DNA of 64,000 bases from an uncultured Neptuniibacter sp. Lineage in GTDB: Bacteria; Pseudomonadota; Gammaproteobacteria; Pseudomonadales; Balneatricaceae. The translations under genes and the position numbers were made by a program. Below are positions 31,487 to 41,121 of the stretch, in pieces (the first letter of the stretch is position 1; each line of letters opens with the position of its first letter). The stretch spans positions 1 through 64,000 of the forward strand of contig NZ_CANMIR010000006.1 in assembly GCF_947498015.1 (NCBI RefSeq), given 5' to 3'. The notes under the pieces were generated by a model. The model had not been told where the DNA came from. It saw only the letters and a program-made list of their open reading frames with translations, and did no database searches.

Positions 31487-31518
31487 AAAAACCGTACCCT
31501 ATTGGGTACGGTTTTTTT
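31487..31518 (+). terminator. Terminator after adk
   Basis: A 13-bp perfect stem (aaaaaccgtaccc with gggtacggttttt), a 4-base loop and a T run, 21 bases after the adk stop. Confidence 0.92.
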
Positions 31519-31589
31519 ATGTCTGCTTGCTGGGCTTTTGTGCGTAGTTTCGGGATAATCACGCTCTTAATGAAGAGGAATGTTGCTGA

Positions 31590-32600
31590 ATGAGCCAATC
31601 TGGGAAAGCCGCTGTTGTATTAGTTAATCTGGGAACTCCAGATAAAGCGGAAGCAGGAGCTGTACGCCGATACCTGAAAGAGTTCCTGTCTGATGATCGT
31701 GTTGTCGAGGGTAAAGGGCTCAGACGTCTGCTGTGGTTGTCAGTTCTCAATGGCATTATCCTGAATCTGAGGCCCTCTAAAGTAGCTAAAGCCTATGCCA
31801 GTATCTGGGAAGATGATTCTCCGATGCGGAAAATACTCGATAAGCAGGTTGCAGAGTTACACCTGTCGCTACAGCAACGCTATGGCAGCAGGGCGCCAGA
31901 TGTCTTCTCAGCGATGACATATGGCAAGCCCGGGTTAACAATGCGTTTGCAGAAACTGGCTGAGAGTGGATATGCCAAGGTTTTAGTTGTTCCAATGTAC
32001 CCTCAGTATTCAGCGACGACTACGGCACCCGTCTATGACCAGGTTGCCCGGTTTCAACTGAAGCAGCGCAGGGTTTTGGATATTCGAATTGTAAACTCCT
32101 ATTATAATCACCCTGACTATATCTCCGCGTTAGCTGAACAGATTAGTCGGTATCAGGAGCAAGAGGGTAGGGCTGATAAGCTAATCCTCTCCTATCATGG
32201 TATCCCCAGAGAGTATGCGGACAAAGGTGATCCTTATCCTGATCAGTGTCATCAAACATCAGAACTGGTAGCCAAAAAAATGGGGTTGGCAGATACGCAG
32301 TGGATGACCACTTTTCAATCCCGCTTTGGCCCGGCTGAATGGATGCAGCCTTATACAGATAAAACGCTGGAGGCCTTACCTGGAAAAAGTGTGAAATCTG
32401 TTCAGATTACCTGCCCAGCTTTTTCTGCGGATTGTCTGGAAACCCTTGAGGAGATCGCTATCGAAAATCGAGATCTGTTTCTCAAGGCAGGGGGAGAAAC
32501 TTATCAATACATCCCGGCGCTTAATGCGGAAGCAGCCTTTATTGAACTGTTAGCCAGTTTGGTTCAGGAGCAGGCCGGTGATTGGGTAGGAGTACGCTAA
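31590..32600 (+). CDS. hemH: Ferrochelatase (HemH)
   Basis: A 336-residue enzyme that inserts Fe2+ into protoporphyrin IX, the last step of heme synthesis, at the inner membrane face. Diagnostic stretches are VVLVNLGTPD at the N-terminus, VPMYPQYSATTTAPV, the catalytic His in LSYHGIP, and CPAFSADCLETLEEI with the conserved Glu. Its stop overlaps the rlmB ATG (TAATG). Confidence 0.95.
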   Translation: MSQSGKAAVVLVNLGTPDKAEAGAVRRYLKEFLSDDRVVEGKGLRRLLWLSVLNGIILNLRPSKVAKAYASIWEDDSPMRKILDKQVAELHLSLQQRYGSRAPDVFSAMTYGKPGLTMRLQKLAESGYAKVLVVPMYPQYSATTTAPVYDQVARFQLKQRRVLDIRIVNSYYNHPDYISALAEQISRYQEQEGRADKLILSYHGIPREYADKGDPYPDQCHQTSELVAKKMGLADTQWMTTFQSRFGPAEWMQPYTDKTLEALPGKSVKSVQITCPAFSADCLETLEEIAIENRDLFLKAGGETYQYIPALNAEAAFIELLASLVQEQAGDWVGVR

Positions 32601-33337
32601 TGCAGTATGAACATCTATTCGGAATCCATGCGGTCAGTACAGCCCTAAAACGGGATGCCCAGCGTATACAGAGAATTTTAATTCTCAAAGGCCGTCGTGA
32701 TGAACGTATGCAGCGCCTGATAGAAGCAGCGGTGGGGCTCAAAATACAGATTGAGCAGGTTAGTAAGCGAGAGCTTGAATCCCTGGTGGAGGGGAGTGTT
32801 CATCAGGGTGTGGTTGCTTTCTGCAAGCCGATACAGACCTATAATGAAAAATCACTGGAACAGTTATTGGATAACCTCGATGGGGAGGCGTTTCTGCTCG
32901 TTCTTGATGGCGTAACAGACCCGCATAATTTGGGAGCATGTCTGAGGACTGCTGATGCTGCTGGTGTACAGGCCGTCATCGCACCGAAGGATAAATCGGC
33001 ACCGTTAAATGCTACAGCAGCTAAGGTGGCTTGTGGGGCAGCTGAAGCCGTCCCCTATGTGTTAGTGACAAATCTGGCCAGAACACTGAAACAGCTGCAG
33101 GAGCGAGGTGTCTGGATTACAGGTACCGCAGGTGAGACCGATCAGGATATCTATATGGCAAACCTCAAAGGCCCAATGGCACTGGTCATGGGGGCCGAGG
33201 GACAAGGAATGAGACGACTGACACGCGAGCATTGTGATCAGTTAGTGAAAATACCTATGGCCGGAGAAGTTAGCAGTCTGAATGTTTCTGTGGCGACAGG
33301 GATCTGTTTGTTTGAAGCCGTACGCCAACGCGGTTAA
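32600..33337 (+). CDS. rlmB: 23S rRNA (Gm2251) 2'-O-methyltransferase RlmB
   Basis: A 245-residue SPOUT-class methyltransferase. The N-terminal RNA-binding domain starts at YEHLFGIHAV. The knot-forming catalytic part contains DGVTDPHNLGACLRTADAAG, ALVMGAEGQGMRRLTREHCD and IPMAGEVSSLNVSVATGI, matching RlmB/TrmH motifs 1-3. Start is ATG 32600 with taggag upstream, coupled to hemH. A terminator follows. Confidence 0.95.
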   Translation: MQYEHLFGIHAVSTALKRDAQRIQRILILKGRRDERMQRLIEAAVGLKIQIEQVSKRELESLVEGSVHQGVVAFCKPIQTYNEKSLEQLLDNLDGEAFLLVLDGVTDPHNLGACLRTADAAGVQAVIAPKDKSAPLNATAAKVACGAAEAVPYVLVTNLARTLKQLQERGVWITGTAGETDQDIYMANLKGPMALVMGAEGQGMRRLTREHCDQLVKIPMAGEVSSLNVSVATGICLFEAVRQRG

Positions 33338-33357
33338 GCCTGATTTTTAATTCCCGT

Positions 33358-33391
33358 AAAGCGTTGAAGGGGACTTCAGCGCTTTCTTTAT
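33358..33391 (+). terminator. Terminator after rlmB
   Basis: An 11-bp stem (aaagcgttgaa with ttcagcgcttt, one G-T pair), a 6-base loop and T-rich trailing sequence, between rlmB and the helicase gene. Confidence 0.78.
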
Positions 33392-33404
33392 TTCTGGATC
33401 TTCC

Positions 33405-34628
33405 ATGTTTAAAGATATTGCGCTAGCCGCTCAACTCGAACAAAACCTTAAATCACTGGGCTACAGTGAAGCAACAGAGGTGCAGGCACGCTCTGTATCG
33501 CGATTGCTTGAGGGGCAGGACCTGTTGGTGAGTTCTCCTACCGGCACGGGTAAAACAGCAGCGTACCTGATACCGTTGATTCAGGAGCTGACGAGAGGGA
33601 AGTCTCCCTCACGTCAGCCCAAAGCTTTGGTTTTGGTCCCTGTTCGAGAGTTGGCGGAACAGGTTGTGAAGCAGTTTCAGGCGTTAGCCCAAGGGTTAGA
33701 GCTTGATGCTGTTTCAATTGTAGGTGGTCAGGATTTTAAGCAACAGGAGAAAAAGCTGCAGCGTGCCGACTTAGTTGTGGCTACGCCGGGCCGTGTACTA
33801 CCTCACCTGGAAAATCGCTCGATTGAATTAGATAGCCTTGATCTGTTAGTGCTTGATGAAGCTGACCGAATGTTGGAAACCGGCTTTCAGGAAAGTCTGG
33901 AAAACATTATCGTTGAATGCCCGCAAGCCCGGCAGACACTGCTAATCTCAGCCACGCTCCCCTCAGCTGTCCGGAAGATGGCAGATTCGATATTGGTTGA
34001 GCCCGAATGGATTCGAGTCGGCAAAGCGGTGGATAGCGGTGAGCAAATAAAACAATCCATCGTGCTCTCAGATGATCAGAGCCATAAAGATAAGCAGCTT
34101 TGCTGGCTTCTTCAGAATGAGAGTTTTAATAAAGCGATTGTGTTTACAAACAGTAAAACGCAGGCACGGCGTTTAGATGGATTTCTCCGATACCATAAAT
34201 TCAGGGCAGCTTTGCTGCATGGGGATGTTCAGCAAAAAGGACGTTTTGCGACGATAGAGGGGTTCCGAAAGGGCACGACCAACGTGCTGGTCACAACCGA
34301 TCTTGCATCACGTGGTCTTGATGTTGAAGGCGTTGATCTGGTGATTAATCTTGAGATGCCGCGTAAAGGCGATCTCTATCTTCATCGAATCGGTCGTACC
34401 GGGAGAGCCGGGGAGAAGGGAGAGGCAATTTCCCTGATTGATCCGGCAGAATGGAATCTGATGTCTTCGATCGAGCGTTATCTGAAGATTCGTTTTCGGC
34501 GGAAACTGATTGAAGGGCTGGTCGGCCATTATAAAGGACCTAAAAAACTTAAAGCTTCAGGCAAGGCTGCTTCTACAAAGAAAAAGAAGAAAAAAACTGA
34601 TAAGAAAACGCTACGCAAAAAACGGTAA
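33405..34628 (+). CDS. srmB: DEAD-box ATP-dependent RNA helicase, SrmB-like
   Basis: A 407-residue RecA-fold RNA helicase. In order: a Q-motif region; motif I SPTGTGKT; Ia PVRELAEQ; II DEAD; III SAT; V TTDLASRGLDVEGVD; VI HRIGRTGRAG. The tail from about 385 is lysine-rich (GKAASTKKKKKK), as in ribosome-assembly helicases. SrmB is the closest E. coli type by size and tail; assignment to SrmB rather than another DEAD-box subgroup is tentative. Confidence 0.88.
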   Translation: MFKDIALAAQLEQNLKSLGYSEATEVQARSVSRLLEGQDLLVSSPTGTGKTAAYLIPLIQELTRGKSPSRQPKALVLVPVRELAEQVVKQFQALAQGLELDAVSIVGGQDFKQQEKKLQRADLVVATPGRVLPHLENRSIELDSLDLLVLDEADRMLETGFQESLENIIVECPQARQTLLISATLPSAVRKMADSILVEPEWIRVGKAVDSGEQIKQSIVLSDDQSHKDKQLCWLLQNESFNKAIVFTNSKTQARRLDGFLRYHKFRAALLHGDVQQKGRFATIEGFRKGTTNVLVTTDLASRGLDVEGVDLVINLEMPRKGDLYLHRIGRTGRAGEKGEAISLIDPAEWNLMSSIERYLKIRFRRKLIEGLVGHYKGPKKLKASGKAASTKKKKKKTDKKTLRKKR

Positions 34629-34693
34629 CTGACCTGGTTTAGTTAGCGAAAGGGAGGATGAGGCTCAACTTTAGCGGGACCTCATCCTGCTGG

Positions 34694-35869
34694 TTATGTC
34701 AACTCTTCGACATGAAGTGCGATCATCGCTTCCTCATTGGTGGGGATAACACGTACTTTAACAGCCGATTGTGCAGTACTAATTTCAGGTAGTGCTGCAA
34801 GGTTGGCCTGACTGTCGTATTTCACTCCAAGCCAGTGCATTCGGTCCAGAATACGTTGCCGTACATCTGCATCATTCTCCCCGACACCTCCAGTGAATAC
34901 TATCTGTTCAAGCCCTTCCAGTGCTGCACTTAATCGGCCGGCTTCAAGCGCAGCCCGATAACAGAACATCTCTATTGCCTGATCTGCTTCATCGGCTTCG
35001 GATTGATGCAGTTCAAGCATATCTGAACTGAGCCCAGAGACACCCAACCAGCCGCTCTGTTTATAGATCATTGTTTCAAGATCATCTGTGCTCATCTGAT
35101 GGTGGCGTTGCAGGTAGAGCAGGACTCCCGGGTCAATATTACCGCACCGGCTTCCCATCGGGAGGCCATCAACTGCAGTAAATCCCATTGACGAGGCGAT
35201 CGAACTGCCCTTTTTAATCGCACACATACTCGCGCCTGCTCCTAAGTGGCAGACAATGGTATTGAGGGTTCCAGAGTTTAGCTTTAAGAGTTCACGTTGA
35301 ATAAACTCATATGAAAGCCCATGAAATCCATATCGGTGGACACCTTCTGCGGTATATTTCTTAGGTATTGCGTAATAACGTTCCAGGGCTGTCTGGCTGG
35401 CATGAAACATCGTGTCAAAGCAGGCAACTTGAGGTAGCTCTGGGGCCAGTGCTCTGCAAGCATGAATAAGTTTCAAATTATAAGGCTGGTGGAGCGGTGC
35501 GAGCGGGATAAAAGAGGCAAGCTCAGCCAACAGGCTATCATCAATAATCTGCGGGTCGCTGAAGGCAGACCCGCCATGAACAACACGGTGTCCGATCGCG
35601 CATAACTGGTTATCACTCACTTCATCAGTAAGCCAGTTAAGAATAACGTTCAGACAGGCTTGATGGCGTTGATCAGCCGGTAGGTGGTCGAACTCGGGCT
35701 CCTGTTGCGATAACAGGCTTCCATCTGAATCCATTACCCTCACAAGAGGTTGGTTTAAGATATTACTGAGCTTAAAACTGTATCTCAGAATCAGGTCAGT
35801 ATCAGTGCGCTCAAAGAGAGCGCATTTAAGGCTTGATGAGCCACCATTAACCGTGAGAATTGTCTGCAT
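34694..35869 (-). CDS. ackA: Acetate/short-chain acyl kinase (AckA family)
   Basis: A 391-residue ASKHA-fold kinase that transfers phosphate between ATP and acetate (or propionate/butyrate). Motifs: TVNGGSSSLKCALF (1-17), GHRVVHGG, the catalytic FDTMFH, HRYGFHGLSYEF, VCHLGAGASMCAI and VFTGGVGEND. It follows the phosphotransacylase gene by 2 bases on the same strand, forming an acyl-CoA / acyl-phosphate / acid pathway. Substrate preference among short-chain acids cannot be fixed from sequence. Confidence 0.92.
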   Translation of the reverse strand: MQTILTVNGGSSSLKCALFERTDTDLILRYSFKLSNILNQPLVRVMDSDGSLLSQQEPEFDHLPADQRHQACLNVILNWLTDEVSDNQLCAIGHRVVHGGSAFSDPQIIDDSLLAELASFIPLAPLHQPYNLKLIHACRALAPELPQVACFDTMFHASQTALERYYAIPKKYTAEGVHRYGFHGLSYEFIQRELLKLNSGTLNTIVCHLGAGASMCAIKKGSSIASSMGFTAVDGLPMGSRCGNIDPGVLLYLQRHHQMSTDDLETMIYKQSGWLGVSGLSSDMLELHQSEADEADQAIEMFCYRAALEAGRLSAALEGLEQIVFTGGVGENDADVRQRILDRMHWLGVKYDSQANLAALPEISTAQSAVKVRVIPTNEEAMIALHVEELT

Positions 35870-35871
35870 AG

Positions 35872-36807
35872 TTATCGCTGCTGATGATGAACCATGTGAG
35901 AGGCGAGTGCGCAGGAGGCCAAACGGCCTAGCGTTTTTTCTGCACGACTGGTTAGAATGATCGGGACTTTAGCACCCAGGGCGATACCAGCGGATTTAGC
36001 ATTGGCTAGATACATGAGCTGTTTTGCGATCATGTTAGCCGCTTCAAGGTCGGGCGCCAGGAGGATATCCGCGTCACCTGATACATCAGAGACAATATGT
36101 TTGTCGATAGCCGCTTGCTTTGAAATGGCATTATCAAATGCCAGGGGGCCATCAATTAAGCCGCCTGTCAGCTGCTCGCGGTCAGCCATTTTACAAAGTG
36201 CAGCCGCATCTAGCGTACTCTGAATATTGGGCTTTACCTTTTCCACTGCAGACAGAATGGCAACTTTCGGAACTTCGACACCGAGCGCTCGGCAGAAATC
36301 GATCGCATTTTGTGTGATATCTTTTTTGCAGTAAAGATCCGGCACAATATTGATAGCTGCATCGGTAATCACTAAGGGTTTGTGATAATTAGGGATATCA
36401 AAGACAAATACATGGCTTAGCCTGCGCTCTGTACGGATCCCCTTTGTTTTATGCACTACGGCACGTAACAGCTCAGAAGTTCCAAGGTGCCCCTTCATCA
36501 ATGCTTCAGCTTCACCCCGTTTAATGACTTCACAGGCAACTTCAGCGGCTGCGTGACTATGTTCAGTGTTGATCAGTTCAAAGTTACTGATATCAAGGTT
36601 CTGCTCTTCAGCCACGGATCGGATTTTCATCTCCGGGCCAATCAGAATCGGGACTATCAAGTCGTGCTCAGCAGCTTCAACGGCACCAATAAGGCTGTTG
36701 CTATCCACTGGGTGGGCAACTGCGGTACGAATTGGGCGAGCTTTTTCAGCTTGCTCAATAAAAAATTCTAATTGGTCATGAAGCGGTGGCTTCTCTTTGA
36801 TAACCAT
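35872..36807 (-). CDS. Phosphate acetyl/butyryltransferase (Pta/Ptb-like)
   Basis: The protein has 311 residues, the short single-domain length of phosphate butyryl/acetyltransferases, not the long three-domain Pta. Typical stretches are AEALMKGHLGTSELLRAVV, ITDAAINIVPDL, GGLIDGPLAFDNAIS and DILLAPDLEAANMIAKQL. It swaps CoA for phosphate on acyl-CoA, feeding the kinase next to it. The start chosen is ATG 36807 with agagg five bases before it; in-frame ATGs at 36858 and 36840 would add 17 or 11 residues. Confidence 0.88.
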   Translation of the reverse strand: MVIKEKPPLHDQLEFFIEQAEKARPIRTAVAHPVDSNSLIGAVEAAEHDLIVPILIGPEMKIRSVAEEQNLDISNFELINTEHSHAAAEVACEVIKRGEAEALMKGHLGTSELLRAVVHKTKGIRTERRLSHVFVFDIPNYHKPLVITDAAINIVPDLYCKKDITQNAIDFCRALGVEVPKVAILSAVEKVKPNIQSTLDAAALCKMADREQLTGGLIDGPLAFDNAISKQAAIDKHIVSDVSGDADILLAPDLEAANMIAKQLMYLANAKSAGIALGAKVPIILTSRAEKTLGRLASCALASHMVHHQQR

Positions 36808-37029
36808 TGATACCTCTGAGTCGTTTTCGAAAAGTAACATTCCAGTTCCCCCTTGCATCTATGGATCTCGAAGAGGGTAACTAAAGTCTATTACCTGATT
36901 ATGACGCACTGCAGCAATATTTCTACTGATATGAATCAGATAAGGTGTTAGCTATCAAAAATTAGAGTGTTGGTGATCTGAATTAGATCGCTAGGCTCAC
37001 CGAAACTGAGTTAGGAGCTGGCTCGTGTT

Positions 37030-39687
37030 TCAAGTGTTTGTTCCGAAGCTGGTGGTCTCTGGCAGGTTATTAGTTTCAACTAATATAATCATCTCATGCT
37101 TGGTCAGAGGTTTGCTGAAAAGGTAACCCTGACCGATGTCACAGCCAAAATTCTGAAGCATTTTCAGCTGATCCCGATCTTCGATCCCTTCAGCAACAAC
37201 CTTAAGGCTGAGTGCATGGGACATGGTGATAATAGTGTTAGTTAATGTGGCATCCCCGCTGTTGGTCACCATATCTTTTACAAATGCACGGTCAACTTTC
37301 AGGGTAGAGACTGGGAAGGTGGTCAGGTAGCTTAAGGAGCTATAGCCGGTACCAAAATCATCAATCGTCAGGGATGTGCCAAGTTGAAGCAAACCCTCAA
37401 GCCGTGGCAGCAGTTTATCTAAATTTTCTGCCAGCATACTTTCGGTGATTTCGAGTTCCAGAAGCTTTGGATCAATGCCTGAGGTTTTGATGATGTCGGC
37501 TACCGTATTAACAATATTGGCATCGTTAAGCTGTCTGACGGAAAGGTTGACGGCCATACGCAGAGGTTGGGAGCTGAAGTTTTGGAACTCCTGCAGGTCT
37601 ACACAAGCCTGCTGAAGTGCAAATTCGCCCAGTTCGTCGATGACACCTATCTCTTCAGCGATCTCAATAAACTCAACCGGGCTAACCTCACCCAGGGCTT
37701 TACTCTTCCAGCGCATCAGTGCTTCAAAACCGATAATCGATTCATTCTGGATATCATTTTTGCTCTGGTAGACCATGTAGATCTCATTATGCTTCAGGGC
37801 AGTGCGGAGCTCAGTTTCTATCTGATGGCGTCGTTTGAGAAGCTGATCTAACTTATGGTCAAAGTAGCTGTAACGGTTACGGCCCGCTTTTTTGGATTCA
37901 TAAAGGGCGATATCAGCAAACTTCATTAAGCCTACTACATCGTTGTTATCATCCGGGTAGCAGGCGATGCCGATACTGGCCGAGTTATAGATCTGTTTTC
38001 CAGAGATCGAGACCGGTTTTTCAATATCCCTGAGAATGCGGTTAGCCAGATAATCGATCTCTGTTTTATCCTCATAGCTAACGTAGATCAGAAACTCGTC
38101 TCCGCTGATATGACAAACATGCCCATGACCTTTACTGGTTTTAACCAAGCGACCCGCAATTAACTGCAGTAGCTGATCTCCAATCAGATGACCAAAGGTG
38201 TCGTTAACGTTCTTGAAATTATCGATATCCAGATAAAGGACGGCTACCTTTTGTTTACTTTGCCAGGCATTTTGTAGCTCTTTAGTCAGATTTTCATTAG
38301 CTTTACGGCGATTAGGGAGTTCTGTGAGAGGGTCAAAGTATGCTTGCTTGAATAGCTTCGCTTCAGCTTCTTTACGGCTACTGATGTCCTGAACAACCAC
38401 AACGTAGTGAGTGATCTGGCCATCATTGTTGGTGATATGACTGACAGAAAATGAGTACCATTTAGCTTCAAAGTCAGTTTTACGCTCCCCAAACCAACTC
38501 CCGTTGTTCCTGATTTCATTCTCAACCTTTTCTAGGATTTCACTCATCAAGTTGTAAGGGGGGTAGTCGAAGATATTTTTGCCTTTAGCCTGTTTGCGTG
38601 CATTTGGCTTCGCATTCAGAAGGTCAAAGTGACTATTGGCGTACTCGATTGACCAATTGTTATCAGTGATGACGACACTATTCGGGCTTTGTTCTATCGC
38701 TTTAGAGAGTTTTTGGATCTTGCCCTCGGCCTGAAGACGGGCCTCCGCAATATTGCGACTGATTTTCAGTGCGATACGGTAGGCGAGGATCGCAGCAACC
38801 AAAAAGAGTGCAAAAACAGAGGCGATGGGTTGTATTCTATCGAGCCAGATCTGGATCAGTTTTGTCTGTGGTACAGAGTTCAGTGAGATCAATTGATATT
38901 CAGGTAAATAACCGACATTGGCCAGTACCTGTCCCCCTTTTATCTCCAACTCAATACCATCACGACTATTACCCGCACGCAGGCTCTCCTGCATCGAGAG
39001 AACCGTTTCCTGAGCCAGTCGCCATCCCAGCAGATCTGATACAAAACCTTTGGGTACAGGGTAAGACATTCTTACCAGTCCCTGTTCACCCAGTAACCAG
39101 ACAGTATTCTCATCCAGATTAATAAACTTTTTCATCACAGAGTGTTCACCCTGAACCCGGTAGAAGGAGGCAGCGATTGCGATGATGTTTTTCTTTTCAT
39201 CCAGTAGAGGAACGTAGAAAGGCAGGTAGTATTCACCCAGCAGCCCTGAACGGAAAAGGTAGCCAATCTGTGCAGTCTTGCTGGAGCGAAGACGTTGTAT
39301 GACGGTGAGGAATTGCTCGTTTGGTGGAGACGGCTCTATGTCTCCATGACTCAACAGTAATTGCCCGTTTGGTTTCAGGAGGGCATAAGAGGCCGCTTCA
39401 TCGGTTGTTGAAAGAAGGTAGTCAAAGGTGTTTGTCGCATCATCGCTATTAATGTTGTTTGCAGAGATGACTGACTGGAAGGTTTTAATAATCAGGCGTG
39501 TTTGGTGATCGAAAAAAGTCCGGCTTTGACTGATCAACGTCTGATTCTGTTTATACAGCTTATCGAACTGACTACTCTTTACATCTGTCCAGAGTGCATA
39601 ACTAAATACAAGGAGTGCAGATATAAGAATTACGGAAAGAAGAGTAAAAAGCAGTTTAAGCGGTTTTGCCCCTTCATTACCTGCCAT
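37030..39687 (-). CDS. Membrane GGDEF/EAL protein with PAS domain (cyclic di-GMP turnover)
   Basis: An 885-residue inner-membrane sensor. Membrane helices at 11-33 and 287-305 enclose a large periplasmic sensing region. Then come a PAS domain (about 325-437), a GGDEF domain (445-610) with SGDEF at 528-532 in place of GGDEF and no RxxD inhibitory site, and an EAL domain (615-870) with an intact EALMRW (655-660), NLSVRQL, ELEITES and DDFGTGYSSL. The phosphodiesterase half looks active; cyclase activity is uncertain. It is transcribed alone. Confidence 0.92.
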   Translation of the reverse strand: MAGNEGAKPLKLLFTLLSVILISALLVFSYALWTDVKSSQFDKLYKQNQTLISQSRTFFDHQTRLIIKTFQSVISANNINSDDATNTFDYLLSTTDEAASYALLKPNGQLLLSHGDIEPSPPNEQFLTVIQRLRSSKTAQIGYLFRSGLLGEYYLPFYVPLLDEKKNIIAIAASFYRVQGEHSVMKKFINLDENTVWLLGEQGLVRMSYPVPKGFVSDLLGWRLAQETVLSMQESLRAGNSRDGIELEIKGGQVLANVGYLPEYQLISLNSVPQTKLIQIWLDRIQPIASVFALFLVAAILAYRIALKISRNIAEARLQAEGKIQKLSKAIEQSPNSVVITDNNWSIEYANSHFDLLNAKPNARKQAKGKNIFDYPPYNLMSEILEKVENEIRNNGSWFGERKTDFEAKWYSFSVSHITNNDGQITHYVVVVQDISSRKEAEAKLFKQAYFDPLTELPNRRKANENLTKELQNAWQSKQKVAVLYLDIDNFKNVNDTFGHLIGDQLLQLIAGRLVKTSKGHGHVCHISGDEFLIYVSYEDKTEIDYLANRILRDIEKPVSISGKQIYNSASIGIACYPDDNNDVVGLMKFADIALYESKKAGRNRYSYFDHKLDQLLKRRHQIETELRTALKHNEIYMVYQSKNDIQNESIIGFEALMRWKSKALGEVSPVEFIEIAEEIGVIDELGEFALQQACVDLQEFQNFSSQPLRMAVNLSVRQLNDANIVNTVADIIKTSGIDPKLLELEITESMLAENLDKLLPRLEGLLQLGTSLTIDDFGTGYSSLSYLTTFPVSTLKVDRAFVKDMVTNSGDATLTNTIITMSHALSLKVVAEGIEDRDQLKMLQNFGCDIGQGYLFSKPLTKHEMIILVETNNLPETTSFGTNT

Positions 39688-39995
39688 ATATATCCCTTAG
39701 AAGTACTATAGCTAAGTTATAGCAAACCTTTTCATCACTGAAAATTAATATTAAATACGATTTTGCAGGTGCAATAAACAGCCGTCAACCTGTACTTTAT
39801 TATAATGATAGCGGCATCTGGCTGTCGTGCTGTTAATTGATACACTATTTTTCGTCCCAGATTCTATGATAACTATATCCTGAAGGAGGGAGAGGTTAGA
39901 ATGAAATTCCAGTGATGAATCTGTCATGTCTGGATGTTGGTTATTTGACGGTTTTTCATCTGCCTGGCAGGTGAGCTTATAAAGTAGAGGATGCT
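39688..39995. other. 308-base divergent intergenic region
   Basis: AT-rich sequence between the divergent GGDEF/EAL and DUF2333 genes. A TATAAT at 39801-39806 could be a rightward -10, but no matching -35 is seen. A good ribosome site (aaggaggg near 39881-39888) is followed only by a 4-codon frame, so it probably has no coding role. Nothing else is supported. Confidence 0.5.
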
Positions 39996-41030
39996 ATGGG
40001 GTTTGTAATTGATTGGTTTTTAGACTTTTGGGATAACGCCCCAGGTGGGAAGATCAGCCGAGGGATCATTGCGGCGCTGCTCCTGATGATCGTTGTTTCC
40101 ATCCCTCTAGGATTCTATTGGAGTGTAAAGCCGACCGCGTTCGAACCTCTAGAAGAAGCTGAAGCGCATGCAACAGAGCAGGGTTTGAAGTCGACGACCG
40201 GATATGTTTCTGTGTTCACACTACACCGCCTTATGGATACGCTTTTAACAAAGCCGGGTGGCTATATTAGCAACGATATGCTGCCACCGGGGGTTGTGTT
40301 GGATAATATCAGTAACTGGGAATATGGCGTACTGGTGCAAATTCGCGATATGGCCCGAGCACTCCGAAAAGATTTCAGTCGTTCTCAATCCCAATCTGTT
40401 GAATACCCAGCCCTAACGATTGCGGAGCCTCAATTCCATTTTGATGCTAATAGCTGGTTGCTTCCCTCATCTGAATCACAATACAAAGAGGGTCTGGAGG
40501 CGCTGGACTCCTACCTTATGGGGCTGGCTCAACCGGAACAGTCTGAAGCCCAGTTTTTTGCACGTGCAGATAATTTGAACAATTGGTTAGGTGATGTGCA
40601 AACCCGTTTAGGTAGCCTTTCTCAACGGCTAAGTGCCAGCGTTGGACAGAAACGGTTGAATACTGATCTAGCTGGGGATCCGGATGCTGAACAGTCCACA
40701 AAGTCGGCTAAAGACTCAGAGGTTAAAACACCCTGGTTAGAGATCGATGATGTGTTCTATGAAGCCCGAGGATCTGCTTGGGCCTTGCTGCACATCCTCA
40801 AAGCGATTGAACATGATTTTGCACCTGTATTGGATAAGAAAAATGCGCGTGTCAGCTTGCAGCAGATTATACGCGAATTGGAAGCGACACAGGATACTGT
40901 TTGGAGCCCTATGATCCTGAATGGCGGTGGGTTTGGCTTATTCGCTAACCACTCGTTGGTGATGGCAAATTACATTTCCCGAGCTAATGCGGCAATCATC
41001 GATCTACGTGAGCTGCTGGCACGAGGTTAG
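39996..41030 (+). CDS. DUF2333 family membrane-anchored protein
   Basis: A 344-residue protein with one N-terminal membrane helix (about 24-45) and a long, mainly helical periplasmic part containing GGYISNDMLPPGVVLDNI and, near the end, GGGFGLFANHSLVMANYISRANAAI. These match the DUF2333 family found in marine gammaproteobacteria and pseudomonads; function unknown. gtagagg lies before the ATG. A strong terminator follows. Confidence 0.85.
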   Translation: MGFVIDWFLDFWDNAPGGKISRGIIAALLLMIVVSIPLGFYWSVKPTAFEPLEEAEAHATEQGLKSTTGYVSVFTLHRLMDTLLTKPGGYISNDMLPPGVVLDNISNWEYGVLVQIRDMARALRKDFSRSQSQSVEYPALTIAEPQFHFDANSWLLPSSESQYKEGLEALDSYLMGLAQPEQSEAQFFARADNLNNWLGDVQTRLGSLSQRLSASVGQKRLNTDLAGDPDAEQSTKSAKDSEVKTPWLEIDDVFYEARGSAWALLHILKAIEHDFAPVLDKKNARVSLQQIIRELEATQDTVWSPMILNGGGFGLFANHSLVMANYISRANAAIIDLRELLARG

Positions 41031-41048
41031 GATCTTCTTGCTATATAG

Positions 41049-41078
41049 ATAAGGGAGCCACTGGCTCCCTTATTTTTT
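41049..41078 (+). terminator. Terminator after the DUF2333 gene
   Basis: An 11-bp perfect stem (ataagggagcc with ggctcccttat), a 3-base loop and six Ts, 18 bases after the stop. Confidence 0.9.
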
Positions 41079-41121
41079 ATTCAGGCTACACTTATAGGTA
41101 TGAGTCTGGAGGAGATAGCTT

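Noticed and set aside
39881..39920. Strong ribosome site (aaggaggg) followed by an ATG in the DUF2333 upstream region
   Set aside because: The frame closes after four codons (ATG AAA TTC CAG TGA), so it does not support a gene.
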